Positions 21,838-32,024 of a stretch of DNA of 64,000 nucleotides are shown here, one piece after another. Origin of the DNA: Blepharisma stoltei (Eukaryota > Ciliophora > Heterotrichea > Heterotrichida > Blepharismidae); contig CAJZBQ010000004.1 of NCBI GenBank assembly GCA_914767885.1, forward strand, positions 1-64,000, read 5' to 3'. Every line of letters begins with the position of its first letter. Positions within the stretch are counted from its first letter, which is position 1. The notes below the pieces were generated by a model. It was not told the DNA's origin. It saw only the letters and a list, made by a program, of their open reading frames with translations, and ran no database searches. The translations under genes were made by a program, and so were the position numbers.

Positions 21838-22295
21838 AAATTTCATCAAATTTGTCTATAAGGATTATATGGAAATACTGAAATTTGTTGTTTTTAGGAC
21901 TTTTAGCTTATTTGAGTTTTTAAACTCAAAGAGTGAAATTTAATTTCTTTCAATTTGAGAATGCTAATTCAAATATAATTTTCCCTATATATTTTTAAGT
22001 CTATACTTGATGAAAGTATTTCCTATTCAATAATTCTTATTTCTCGTATCTAAATAATAATATATGAAATAAATATGCTAACCAGCCCTTCTGTCAGGTA
22101 ACTTAAAAATTGTATTAATTAATAACTTTTATAATGCATTGTATTAATTTTTTAATGGTTCTGACAAGCCAAAAAGGATTTTACGTACGAAAATCCTAAT
22201 ATTTTACGTGAAATTCCATTTTGGTCGTCAGAAACAATAAAAAATTAAAGCTACAGATGATATAATGCAATATAAAATTTTGAAATTGGTTTAAA
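21838..22295. other. Intergenic with a short inverted repeat
   Basis: AT-rich spacer; the only structure is the TA-bounded inverted repeat at 22153-22242. Confidence 0.6.
22153..22242. mobile_element. Probable short intergenic IES / inverted repeat
   Basis: Arms read TTCTGACAAGCCAAAAAGG and, inverted, TTCTGACGACCAAAATGG, each followed by TACGT/ACGTA-like bases; the two arms meet near 22195. A TA lies outside each arm (22153-22154 and 22241-22242). The shape resembles the short palindromic IES at 42744-42845. There is no coding frame here to prove excision. Confidence 0.5.
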
Positions 22296-24161
22296 ATGTT
22301 TATAAAAAACCTCCTCCAGGATTGACAACAAAATATTGCTCAAACACAAAGATTGGGAGTAAACAACCTTCGCCAGAAGTTTCTAAGAAATATAGCTGTA
22401 ATCGCTCACGTCGACCATGGTAAAACAACGCTTGTGGACTCTATCCTTCAACAATGCGGCAAAAAGGTTTCGATGGACAATCTGGCGTTAGAAAAAGAAA
22501 GAGGAATCACTATTTTATCAAAAGTTACTGGCATTACCTACCGTGATCATCTAATAAACTTTGTAGACACTCCAGGACATGCTGATTTTGGAGGCCAAGT
22601 AGAGCGTGTAATGAGCATAGTGGATGGCGTACTCTTAGTCGTTTGCGCAACTGAAGGGCCGATGCCTCAAACTCGCTATGTTCTCAGCAAAGCAATCCAT
22701 GCTGGGCTAAAGCCGATAGTTGTCATGAACAAGCTTGACCGTACCACATCACGTCCAGGTGAGGTTGAAAGCAAGATTTTTGATTTATTTTGCACACTAA
22801 ATGTCAATGAAAGCCAATTGAGCTATCCTTTACTTTACGCGTCTGGAAGGGCTGGCTGGGCCGATCTTACCCTAAATGGTCCTAGGAAAAACTGTTTTCC
22901 TTTGCTAGACACAGTTATAAGCGAAATTCCACCCCCTAAAGAAAATGAAGAAGGGCCTTTTAAAATGCTCGTGTCTATGACAGAAACGAACCCATTTTTT
23001 GGGACTTTTATGATAGGAAAAGTTAATCAAGGAGATGTGCTAATAGGTGACGATATCCATGCAATTGGCCCAAATGGAGTAAAAGAGATTGGAAAAGTCT
23101 CAAAAATCCAGAAAATCATAGGAATGGACCGAATTGACATAGAAAAAGGAATAGCAGGGGACATCATTTCAGTTGCTGGTGTAAAAGGCTCTGTAAACGA
23201 CACAATTTCGCATACTTCAATCACAGAAAAGCTTGATTTTATCCCTATAGACAGCCCTACAGTGACTTTAAGGATCAGGCAGAACGATTCCCCTTTCAGT
23301 GGCGCAGAAGCTTCTAAATACACTTTGGCTGCTTTAAAAAAGCGTTTAGTTGAAGAAGCGGAAAACGACTTAGCCCTGGTCGTAAAAGATGGCAAAAACT
23401 GCATTGAAGTTTCAGGCCGTGGCGAGCTCCATTTAGGCATCCTAATCGAGCAGCTTCGCAGAGAAGACTATGAAATGTGTGTGGATCCACCTATTATCGT
23501 CACCAAAGAAGATGAAAGCGGGAACATCCTTGAGCCTATCGAAGAAGTCAAAATTGAATGCCCAACAGAATACGCCAACCCTCTCACTGAAGCCTTTTTA
23601 TCAAGATTAGCTAACTTTATCGACCAAGAAGAGTTCTCAACCACACATACAAGGCTGATTTTTACTATTCCTACGCGCGCCATGATGGGATTTAAGCCAA
23701 CACTTTTAAATTTGACAAAGGGAAATATCACGATAGAATCTCATGTGGCATCATATGGACCATATAAAGGAGCCTTACAGAGAAGATCAGAAGGTGTAGT
23801 GGTCGCTACACATATAGCAACGTGCACAGAGTTCGGAGTCAACCATTTAGAAGAAAAAGGCACAAGCTTCGTACACCCTGGGGTGAGAGTTTATGAAGGA
23901 ATGATCATTGGGGAAACTGTAATTGATGAAGAACTTTTAATTAACCCTGGGAAGGAAAAAAGGTTCACAAATGTGAGGGCTGCTATGAGGGACGATAATA
24001 TAAAGCTGACACCGCCCAGGGAGTTTACAGTAGAAGAGGCTTTTGCGTATATTAACGAGGACGAGCTTGTGGAAATCACTCCGAAGTCAATTAGGATGAG
24101 AAAGAGAGAGAGAAATCTTTATTACTTAAAGGCCTTTATTTCAGGGCCATGTCCCGATTAA
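22296..24161 (+). CDS. TypA/BipA-type translational GTPase, probably mitochondrial
   Basis: Start chosen at ATG 22296, giving [20 protein letters not shown] (TGA=Trp), a plausible organelle-targeting leader, before the conserved [17 protein letters not shown]. 621 residues, uninterrupted. All GTPase motifs are present: AHVDHGKTT (G1), EKERGITI (switch I), [10 protein letters not shown] (G3), NKLDR (G4) and YASG (G5). The EF-Tu domain II-like part, the EF-G III/V-like parts and the TypA C-terminal domain follow, with [14 protein letters not shown] and [13 protein letters not shown]. TypA binds ribosomes and helps assembly or stress translation in bacteria and organelles. The stop codon overlaps the convergent neighbour by four bases. 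Confidence 0.93.
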
Positions 24162-24691
24162 AAATGTTTTAACTTTCTTCTTTTCCTAAAATCTTTGGAT
24201 AAAATTTTAGTAAAATTTTCTGAACCCACGTAATCCGCGATTTTTTCGATTTCTGAGTCTGATATGAATTTTCTATATCTGATGAAATTTGAATCTGATC
24301 TAAATTTTATTTTCCTGATAATGTTTGATTCTGATATCAATTTTATTTTTCTGATAAAATTTGAATCTGATCTAATTTTTATTTTTCTGGTGTTCAGGAT
24401 TTTCTTATCGATTGTCTTCTTATCATCAATGATCACCTCAGTCTTCCTATATTTGAAGGTTTCCTGAATAGGTGCTATTTCATCTAGTATTTTTCCATCT
24501 AAACGACTTAAAAACTCCAATATTTTGTCATCTGTATCAACATTTTCTGCATCACTATCATTTCATTCATACTCTGATTCAGAATTATCAAGTAATCCTG
24601 TATCAATAAGTTCATTTAATAGTAAAAGTTCGAAAAATTCATCCTGTAAAGCTCCGTTTTCTTCACAAAAAAGAAGAAGAATAGGAAACAT
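24158..24691 (-). CDS. Hypothetical charged protein with KIK/RSDSNFIR repeats
   Basis: Start at ATG 24691 (MFPILLLFCEENGALQDEFF), end at TAA 24158; 177 residues with one TGA=Trp. An acidic N-terminal half (NSESEYEWNDSDAENVDTDD) is followed by three imperfect repeats of the form IKxxSDSNFIRKIK and a basic end ([12 protein letters not shown]). No family recognised. Its stop overlaps that of the convergent TypA gene by four bases, an extreme example of the compact spacing here. Confidence 0.65.
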
Positions 24692-24829
24692 TACTTTCCG
24701 AATCTTCCATTAAAATAAAAGTGATGAGAAAGAAGATCTTGAATTCAGATGCAAGGCTGAGAGAGAAAAAAGATAAAAAATTGCAGGAAAATAAATAGAT
24801 AAAGCGAGTTAGTCCTATTAGTAAATGAG

Positions 24830-26659
24830 TTAATAAAGCTGATAATTATAAAATTCTAATGAGTCATGCGCCATAAGCCAGTTTCCTTGCGACATCATAT
24901 AAATATCTTCGATTTCTCCTTCATCAAAATGTTGGAAAGTCCATTTTGTCAATCTATAATGGTGCACAGCCTTCCTAAAATCATTCAATGCTAAATAGTC
25001 CACCTTCACTTCGAAACTTGGGTCGATGTTTAAGGTTTTCGAAGTGCAAATATTCTTTTCTCTAGGACGGGTAAACTCTGTAGTCCCAACTACTTTAATC
25101 CCATTTTTAATCCTGTGGCCATCAAACCTCATAAAGGCTCTTGCTAAAGAAATATCATGCGAAGGAATGGAGCTTTTCATTTTCTTGTAGTTTACGTATT
25201 TGACACTAGGGAACTCAGTCGGCCTGAAGAAATCGTTATAGCTATCAACAACCACGAGTACATTATGGTCATCAGTATGATAAAGCTGCTCCAAAATTTC
25301 ACAAACCACATTGGTGCAATAAATTGGATTATTCAAGGCAAATTCGATAAGCTGGAAAACATTATCTGGGTTAGGGATTTTTTCTGAGATGCGAGTGGCT
25401 ACTGGCTGAAGCTCCTCAATGTATTTTTCTTCGATTTCTTCATCAGATGATTGCTCTTTATTGTAATCGATTTTTTTCTTGGCTTCTTTGATATTCAGAT
25501 TTTGTGAGTACACTGGCTTTGGATTATATGTAAACTGATTGTTATCTGCTGGGGCTTTTGGCAGCATTCTTTTCTTGGGCTTTCTCTTTGGACAATTGAT
25601 AGGCAAAATCGTGTCGAGTGAGATGTTATCATGGTAGTTCGGATTGTTCCATCTCTGTATCCACGAATCAGGGAACTTCCTTTTTCCAAAATAATTAATT
25701 TCGTATTCAATCATCGTGGTCCTTTTCTCCATCCTAATTTCTCTAACTCCTTCCATCCAGTAGTCAATGGTTTCTTGTGGGTATTCTTTTTTCCAATCAT
25801 CAGTGTAGCATTGAAGATCTCTAATAAACTCATGGTAAGGCGTTGTCGGCCTATAATTGGCGTCATATTCGTCATGGAGCCCAGCAATGTTATATTTCCC
25901 ATATAATTCTTTCTTAATTTTCAGCGTTTGGAGTTTCTCTTTATTGGTGTTCATGATGTCAAGCATATAGTCATAAGCAACTTCTGGGAGGATATAGAGT
26001 CCTGAGGCATCCCATTTTATCCTTGTACGGTTGCGTGTCAAGTCTCCTCTAGGCACTTTTACCACAATCCAGTTGGGATCATTAGCAGCCCAATATGCAG
26101 CGCCTGCAAGGACTTGGGATTTTCCGTTGCCTTTCATTCCAGTTAGCAAGGACCCAATAGAAAGTCTCTGAGGCTCGATTATTACATCTAATATTTCTTT
26201 TGGCATTTGTGGTCTCTTGTTTTTGTCAGCGTAGTCTTCTAAACTTAGGGAAAATTTGCGACCATTGTGCTCAAAATCTAAGGTTTTCGATACATGGCGG
26301 AAATAATCAGCGAAAAACAATTGGTGAAGGCTGTCCTCGTCTGTGATTTTTGCGGAGACATCTTCGAGAATCCCATTTAAGAGCTCTTTGATTTTTGAGT
26401 TCGCGAAGCTTGTATCAATTGAATCGAAAGGATTTTCAGTTAATAATTGTGCATTTTCAAAGACACTGTCATGGATTTCTTGATTTCTCAGCTCATGCAT
26501 CACTATGAAATTTAGCTGGTGGAAGAATTCTGGACTATGTTTCATTACGTTCCTAACTTTTGTGTAGAATGAAAATGGTGGCGTTGACAGAAATTGGTAT
26601 AAGGTGCGGGCCTCTGTGCCTTTTTGAAGTAGTCCTTCAGGTTTGGGGAAGCTTTGCAA
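24830..26659 (-). CDS. DAP3/mS29-like mitoribosomal GTPase
   Basis: About 609 residues to the stop at 24830. A Walker A-type GMKGNGKSQVL at about 174-184 is followed by AAYWAANDPNWIVVKVPRG. Further on are LVVVDSYNDFFRPTEFP (Walker B-like) and a C-terminal fold region; together these resemble DAP3, the small-subunit mitochondrial ribosomal protein mS29. The start is uncertain: the coordinate given is a TTG, the frame stays open without an ATG up to about 26800 (where it overlaps the end of the next gene), and the first internal ATG is at about residue 39 (VMKHSPEFF). Assignment to DAP3 is from motif and context and is tentative. Confidence 0.7.
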   Translation of the reverse strand: MQSFPKPEGLLQKGTEARTLYQFLSTPPFSFYTKVRNVMKHSPEFFHQLNFIVMHELRNQEIHDSVFENAQLLTENPFDSIDTSFANSKIKELLNGILEDVSAKITDEDSLHQLFFADYFRHVSKTLDFEHNGRKFSLSLEDYADKNKRPQMPKEILDVIIEPQRLSIGSLLTGMKGNGKSQVLAGAAYWAANDPNWIVVKVPRGDLTRNRTRIKWDASGLYILPEVAYDYMLDIMNTNKEKLQTLKIKKELYGKYNIAGLHDEYDANYRPTTPYHEFIRDLQCYTDDWKKEYPQETIDYWMEGVREIRMEKRTTMIEYEINYFGKRKFPDSWIQRWNNPNYHDNISLDTILPINCPKRKPKKRMLPKAPADNNQFTYNPKPVYSQNLNIKEAKKKIDYNKEQSSDEEIEEKYIEELQPVATRISEKIPNPDNVFQLIEFALNNPIYCTNVVCEILEQLYHTDDHNVLVVVDSYNDFFRPTEFPSVKYVNYKKMKSSIPSHDISLARAFMRFDGHRIKNGIKVVGTTEFTRPREKNICTSKTLNIDPSFEVKVDYLALNDFRKAVHHYRLTKWTFQHFDEGEIEDIYMMSQGNWLMAHDSLEFYNYQLY

Positions 26660-26790
26660 AAAGAGGGAAGCTTTGTTTAGCCCTGAAGGTTTTCCCGTCC
26701 CTGCCAGATGGTCTAGTCCTGTCTTCCTTCACGGAATAAATATTTCACAACAACTATCAGGACGATCAGGGTACCCTTCAGCGGGTGGCT

Positions 26791-27759
26791 CTAACCTAGG
26801 AAGCTAATCCTTATGTTAGTAAGTCTTGCCAGAAAATTCAAGATGTTGGAATTTTGGTTCATTTGCACTCTGGTGTATACCTTTCTTGGAGCAAAAGTAG
26901 TCCTGATAGTGGTGATTCCGCTTATTGCCTTATAAAATTTAATCATAACTTTTGTGTTTTTTGTCTCATCAATAACTTCATTTAAATAATATCCCACTTT
27001 CCTAAAAATCTTTAAATACGTATTCAAGTCATTCTGCATCAGCCAGTTATACTGCTGGCAATGGTTGAGCCCATTTAACCCTTCATAACTTTGCGGCTCT
27101 GCAAATATCTTGCAAGGATTGACATTCTGCGATGCCTTCATCAGTTGGATTATGTGGTAGGTTTCTTCCCTCATCTGTATATCAAATGATGCGCTCCTTG
27201 CATAGGTATCCCTGAAAAAGTTCCCAAAATATCCTGAAGTGAAGTACTTTATGGCTTGCTCTTTGTTTATTTGGAAAAATTTTCCTATTTGGTCAACTGT
27301 GATGTTAGACAAATCCTTGATAAATAAGTCAGGGTCAATGGGAGGGGCAGCTCTATCAGGCTCAGGGACTTTGGGGACTTTCTGGGGATGGTGGATTTCG
27401 GACTGTGTGATAAGGCTTCTCATTTTATAAGCGTCCTCCACTTCTTGGATTTCTTCAGGTGATAGATGTGCCTTCATGGCTTCAATGATTTCTTTTTCCA
27501 TTTTCCCTTCAACTGCTGGGACTGTTTTCACGAGGTTTACGAATTCTTGCAGAGGACGTGGGATCACAATTTGTGCACGGGTTCTTTGCCGCTCTCGCAT
27601 AGTCATATGTAGGAGAGTATGGCGCTTGCCAAGCGTCCTGTGAGGAAGCCTTTCAAGCGCCCTAGCATTGTCGAGGACTGCGTTGATGGGGTGAGCATCT
27701 TTGAGAAGGCGGAGAGTTCTTCTCATATTTATTGGAATTAAGAAATTAGAAGATTTCAT
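26791..27759 (-). CDS. Hypothetical, probably mitochondrial protein
   Basis: 322 residues from ATG 27759 (MKSSNFLIPINMRRTLRLLK) to TAG 26791. The first 60 residues are basic and contain RTLGKRHTLLHMTMRERQRTRAQ, fitting an organelle presequence or an RNA-contacting tail. The rest is helical (LSPEEIQEVEDAYKMRSL; FFQINKEQAIKYFTSGYF). No family recognised. It is directly upstream of and slightly overlapping the open frame of the DAP3-like gene, so a mitoribosome role or even a fused transcript is possible. Confidence 0.65.
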   Translation of the reverse strand: MKSSNFLIPINMRRTLRLLKDAHPINAVLDNARALERLPHRTLGKRHTLLHMTMRERQRTRAQIVIPRPLQEFVNLVKTVPAVEGKMEKEIIEAMKAHLSPEEIQEVEDAYKMRSLITQSEIHHPQKVPKVPEPDRAAPPIDPDLFIKDLSNITVDQIGKFFQINKEQAIKYFTSGYFGNFFRDTYARSASFDIQMREETYHIIQLMKASQNVNPCKIFAEPQSYEGLNGLNHCQQYNWLMQNDLNTYLKIFRKVGYYLNEVIDETKNTKVMIKFYKAISGITTIRTTFAPRKVYTRVQMNQNSNILNFLARLTNIRISFLG

Positions 27760-28800
27760 TAAATTTATTCGAAAACCAATAAGAAATATTCTATGACGAA
27801 ATTGTAAGTTTCTAAAATCTTTTTATGAAATCTCCCAGATTGAGGTTAAGAGAAGTGGTGTTATTGCTATTACTATAGCTAAACTGACTAAGATCTAAGT
27901 TTCATTCCAATTTTGTGGGGCTTATACTTACCTTCTCTATGAGAAAAAGAAGTTTCATTAATTTATTTTTTTTAAAAATCAATTAACTATCCTTGAAATA
28001 GGCAGTGAGTTAGAAAATTTTATCTTGAAATTTCTTAAAAAATTATAATCGTTGGATACTATAAATGATTTACATCAAATCAGTTCTCCGAAAATTTTTA
28101 TTACTCAGGATTTTGTTTTATTACTGGAGTTTTTCTGGCTACCTATATCTAGCTGTGCCAGAAAGGCTCTAGCTTGGGGTGGAAGTTTTTAGCCCTTGAG
28201 TTTAAGAGGCATAAAGCTTTGCTTTTTGGCTTTTCTCAAGAGGGAAAGTCTTCAAAAAACGAAACGTTTAGAAACCAAGTGCAGAGTGAGAAATTCGTCC
28301 AGTTAGATTTGACGTTGAGAAAACTTTATCATTGCTTAAGAGTGCTCTGCTGGCACTTGCCACGGGTTCAGAGCTAAAGGGGGTTATTCAATCTTTGGGA
28401 ATCAGGCATCGCATTAAGCACTATTTAAGTATAAGGAAGCTTTAAAATTATCATTTTCTAAATTATTCTTCGAATTGGGATGCGATATGATACAACAATC
28501 GGGCTTTCAGATTTTTCTATTTTTGTTTTTAAAAATAAGTATTTAACTTTTTTAAATGAACTATTCTCAGTCTTCTAAATTCTGCTATTTATATATCATT
28601 AGTTTTTCTTTCCAGTGTTTATGCTCAACTTTTCCCTTTCCATAGCTTAAGTTTGGTATTTATTAATATAAAAGGCTAGGTGGTGAAAATATGGATTTAT
28701 CAAATATTTATTTATATTCATATGAATGATCAACAGGATACTAATAGGTAGGCAGTAGAGCATATAAGACAGTAGTGGTATGCTAATTAGAAAATAAAAT
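27760..28800. other. Intergenic, nothing recognised
   Basis: About 1 kb between divergent genes. Mostly AT-rich; a less AT-rich stretch at about 28130-28400 has an open frame with no homology or start context that I trust. Confidence 0.5.
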
Positions 28801-31392
28801 ATGCCAGAAATGATTAGTTTTCTGCTTTATCTCAGTTTTATTCTCTTGTATGCTTATGGGATGCATAGGTGAGGCGTAAAAACTACATTGTGTTTTTTTC
28901 GCCGACTTTTTCAGTCAAAAGTAACTCAAAAAATGATTTAGTATTAAAAACATAATGGTTAAAAGTAAAAAACTGCAATTTAAGGGTTGAAATAGCATAA
29001 CGGCGAAGGTTTGCCTAATAAAAGATGGAAAAACAGCATAAATTTCTTATCATGCATATGCATGCCATTTTGAAATTTGATATGTGGAAACCAAATATGG
29101 GTTTCAAAACGCAGATTTTAGTGCGGCAAATTCATAATTTGAAATTTCATATGAAAATGGCGCGCATAACGGCCATAAGAAATTTAGCCAAGGAATCATA
29201 GTTTCCATTGAAACTTAATTTTTAAATAGTATAAAAAAACTACACTGTGAAAAAGATAAAAGCATGAAATCAGAGCGAAAATCCTATGATAATAAGCATA
29301 TGAAATAAAATTATGAATAGCTATTTATTAAATTTAAATAAGACACAAAAGGCATATAGAAAATGAAAAAACATAGAATTTAAAATACTAAAAATTAGTA
29401 TGAAAAAATTGGTATGAAGAACTTCTAATAATTTCCTGATGGTGAAAAAGTACTCTGTATTTGATACATATTACTATAAATCATCATAAAATAAAACAAA
29501 TTCCACTGCATATAGCTCCTGCACTGGTGTAGATCATCGTCATTGAAAAGGCAACTGTTCCAATGGACTTTATTCTTACACATCTTAGCCCAAACCCTCA
29601 CTATTTAGAGTAATATTCAGGATTTTAAAAAAATATCATGATTTTACTGCCTGAAAGTGGGAATTTCGCGTTAAAATGGATTTGCCCAAAATTAGTGAAT
29701 TAAAAATATGTCAAAAATGTTTGGCAAGCGTAACTAATTTGACAAGTAAGGAGTCATAATAATAAAATGGTATCAGCGGGCTCAGTTCTCTTCGAGAACT
29801 ATTCCCTCTTTAATAATTTTTTTTTATTGTAGGATATGCTGTTTTTGGGCAAAAATGCACCGTTGTGTTTTGTTCAATCCACTTCACAGTTTTTTACTTT
29901 TTCACTGTCATGATTTTAATACTAAAAACATTTTTGGAAATTTCAGTCACTTTTGACTGAAAAAAAGGCGGAAAAAAATATTAAACATCACCCATGCAGA
30001 TCTCAAGTTCAAATTTGTTACCATATTCTTCTTCCAACCCCTTTTCGGATCCCGCAGACGAGCTCTCTGTGCAGATGTGCAAGAAGTATACTTGCAAACT
30101 CCCTACGCAAGAATTTGTTAGTTCTACCTGTGGATACTATGGTGGAACTGAACCTACAGTTTATGCTCAGCCTTGTCCTAATTCTTCTACTTACTGCAAA
30201 TTATACTGATTATCCGAATTATAAGCCTTATCCTATAATAAAGTTCTCTTTTTCTGCTAAATTCTGCTTTCCACAATTCTTATTTTTATATTATTCTTAA
30301 TTAAAAGATTAAATACAACCTCCTTAAATTACACTTGCCAACCGTTCATTCCAACTTATTATTCCTTTCCAGGTGACAAATGTAGTCCTGACAAAGAATG
30401 CTACGAAGGATATTCGCAGTCTTGCACTGATGGCATTTGTGTCGGCCTTAAAAAAGGAAAACCCTGCACATCAAGCTACCAATGTGACCCAAACAGCTCC
30501 TGCAGAAATATTGATGGAACTTTACAATGTGCGCCTTTATTAGAAATCGGCCAAACTGGCTGTTATAAAGAGTTTGACTGTGTCTATAACGCAGGCTGCA
30601 ATGTTACATCGACTACCGATTTGTCGAAAAATACATGCATACCTTACGGCTCTATTCCTCCTGGCACTGAAATTTCGATAGAAACCTGCTCTTGGTCAGA
30701 AAACCTCTGCAGCTCACACATTTGTGTGCAGAAAACTGCTGGTGATGAGACTGCGATCTGCAGTGGAAATATTGAATCAAGCAGCCAAATGCCAGCTTCA
30801 TGCATATTACCCGCAGGAACTACTCTTCAATGCCAATCAAAACTCGATAATTATACAGACACAATATCTCTGTCAAACTGCTTGTGTGGGTATAATAGTG
30901 GCGGTAATTCATATTGCGAGCTATTCCCCGGTGATGTTCCAATGCAAGCTTATTATAGAGAGCTTAAAAAATGGCAGGAAAGCAGCGCTATCAAGAATTG
31001 CAATACTTATTGGAGATATCCAATTGATAACGGCGAAAATTTGCTATGCATAAAAAATAATTATGATAAAGCCAGATATGAAAGCTTGTATTACTGGTAT
31101 TTGTACAGTACAGTATACAGTGCATTTTTTCTCTTGTATTGTCATTTTAAATAATTTTTTGATTGGTAAGTCTAGGTTTTAGAGGCTAATAAAAAATAGA
31201 CAGAATTTATGCATGGTCAGAAAATATACAATTTTTAATAGTCTTTACCCACAAATATATGGGGCCGAAGATTGTGTACTAAAAACATTTTTCCCTGATT
31301 ATTTTCAGGCTGGAGAAAATGGAGGAGATGGGAAGGATAGCAGTGCGAGAGGGATAGCTTTGGTCTCACTTTTACTGATTCTTAATCATTAA
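28801..31392 (+). CDS. Secreted Cys-rich protein, probable GPI anchor (copy A, interrupted)
   Basis: Tandem paralogue of the gene at 32025. It starts MPEMISFLLYLSFILLYAYG (signal peptide) and ends with RGIALVSLLLILNH (hydrophobic GPI-type tail). Three inserts (28861-29998, 30202-30326, 31116-31259) break the frame; after removal it aligns along its length with copy B. The body is built of Cys-rich blocks such as CSPDKECYEGYSQSCTDG and GCYKEFDCVYNAGC, and the conserved MQAYYRELKKWQESSAIKNC. Asn-glycosylation sites are common (NSS, NYT). A cell-surface protein is likely; ligand or role unknown. Confidence 0.8.
28861..29998 (+). mobile_element. Large IES-like insert bounded by ATGCA, about 1.13 kb
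   Basis: The direct repeat ATGCA lies at 28861-28865 and 29994-29998; removal joins the signal peptide (LLYAYGM) to QISSSNLLPYSSSNPFSDP in the frame required by copy B. Ends are inverted (TGCATAGGTGAGG versus TGCATGGGTGATG). A longer inner inverted repeat reads TTTTTCAGTCAAAAGT on both sides (about 28907-28925 and 29942-29962). No TA pair restores the frame. The interior has no convincing protein. Confidence 0.75.
30202..30326 (+). mobile_element. IES, TA-bounded, 123 nt
   Basis: TA at 30202-30203 and 30325-30326. Excision yields SSTYCKLNYTCQPF, matching DKLNYTCQL in the uninterrupted paralogue. Inverted ends are weak. Confidence 0.75.
31116..31259 (+). mobile_element. IES, TA-bounded, 142 nt
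   Basis: TA at 31116-31117 and 31258-31259. Excision gives YLYSTVYGAEDCVLKTFFPD, matching EVYEAEDCVLKTFYPV in copy B, which has no insert at this point. Confidence 0.8.
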
Positions 31393-32024
31393 AATTAAAT
31401 AAAATTAAACTGAGCCAATTAATCGTAATATAAGCAGCATGAAAGCTCAAAAAGCATTATAGTTAAGCGTAAGTGTTTTTATTTATGTAGAGAATTAGCA
31501 TGCATATAAGGCTTCTATGGAACATGTATGATAATTAGATAGAAAGATTTCTTAATTTTCTTTCATATATAAATAGGAAAAAAATTATTTTAAATGCAAA
31601 TATATTTTACACTATTTGCTATTTATTTTAGGAATATCTGTAGCATATTTTATAATTGTTTTCTATATAAGCTATATAAAGAGACAGAATTAAAATTCTC
31701 AGATAGAGTAAATATATAATTTATATTAAAAGTTAAATATTAATAAGGAAAAGACGTAAACTTACTAATTACTCATTTCTCATAAGCGTGCTGCATTTAA
31801 AACTTAGGAAATTATTCAGCCATTGCAAGCAAATATAGTTTGCTGCCTTGGCCTAAAAAATTTATGACTAAAAATTATTAATAGATTACCCTGGTGAAAA
31901 AATAGCTTTCTTAGATATACACATTTACATAGATAATTCATGCTGTGCAGTATAAAAATACTAATTAAGAGGTAAGAATGTGCTCCAAATAATGCATATT
32001 TATGTCATATCCATAAATACATAA
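31393..32024. other. Intergenic, nothing recognised
   Basis: AT-rich spacer between the tandem Cys-rich genes. Confidence 0.5.

Noticed and set aside
28174-28377. 67-codon plus-strand frame
   Set aside because: No recognisable family, no supporting context, in an intergenic stretch between divergent genes.
29740-29820. Possible small structured RNA (GTTCTC TTCG GAGAAC hairpin) inside the 1.13-kb insert
   Set aside because: A single hairpin with no tRNA, snRNA or other family features.
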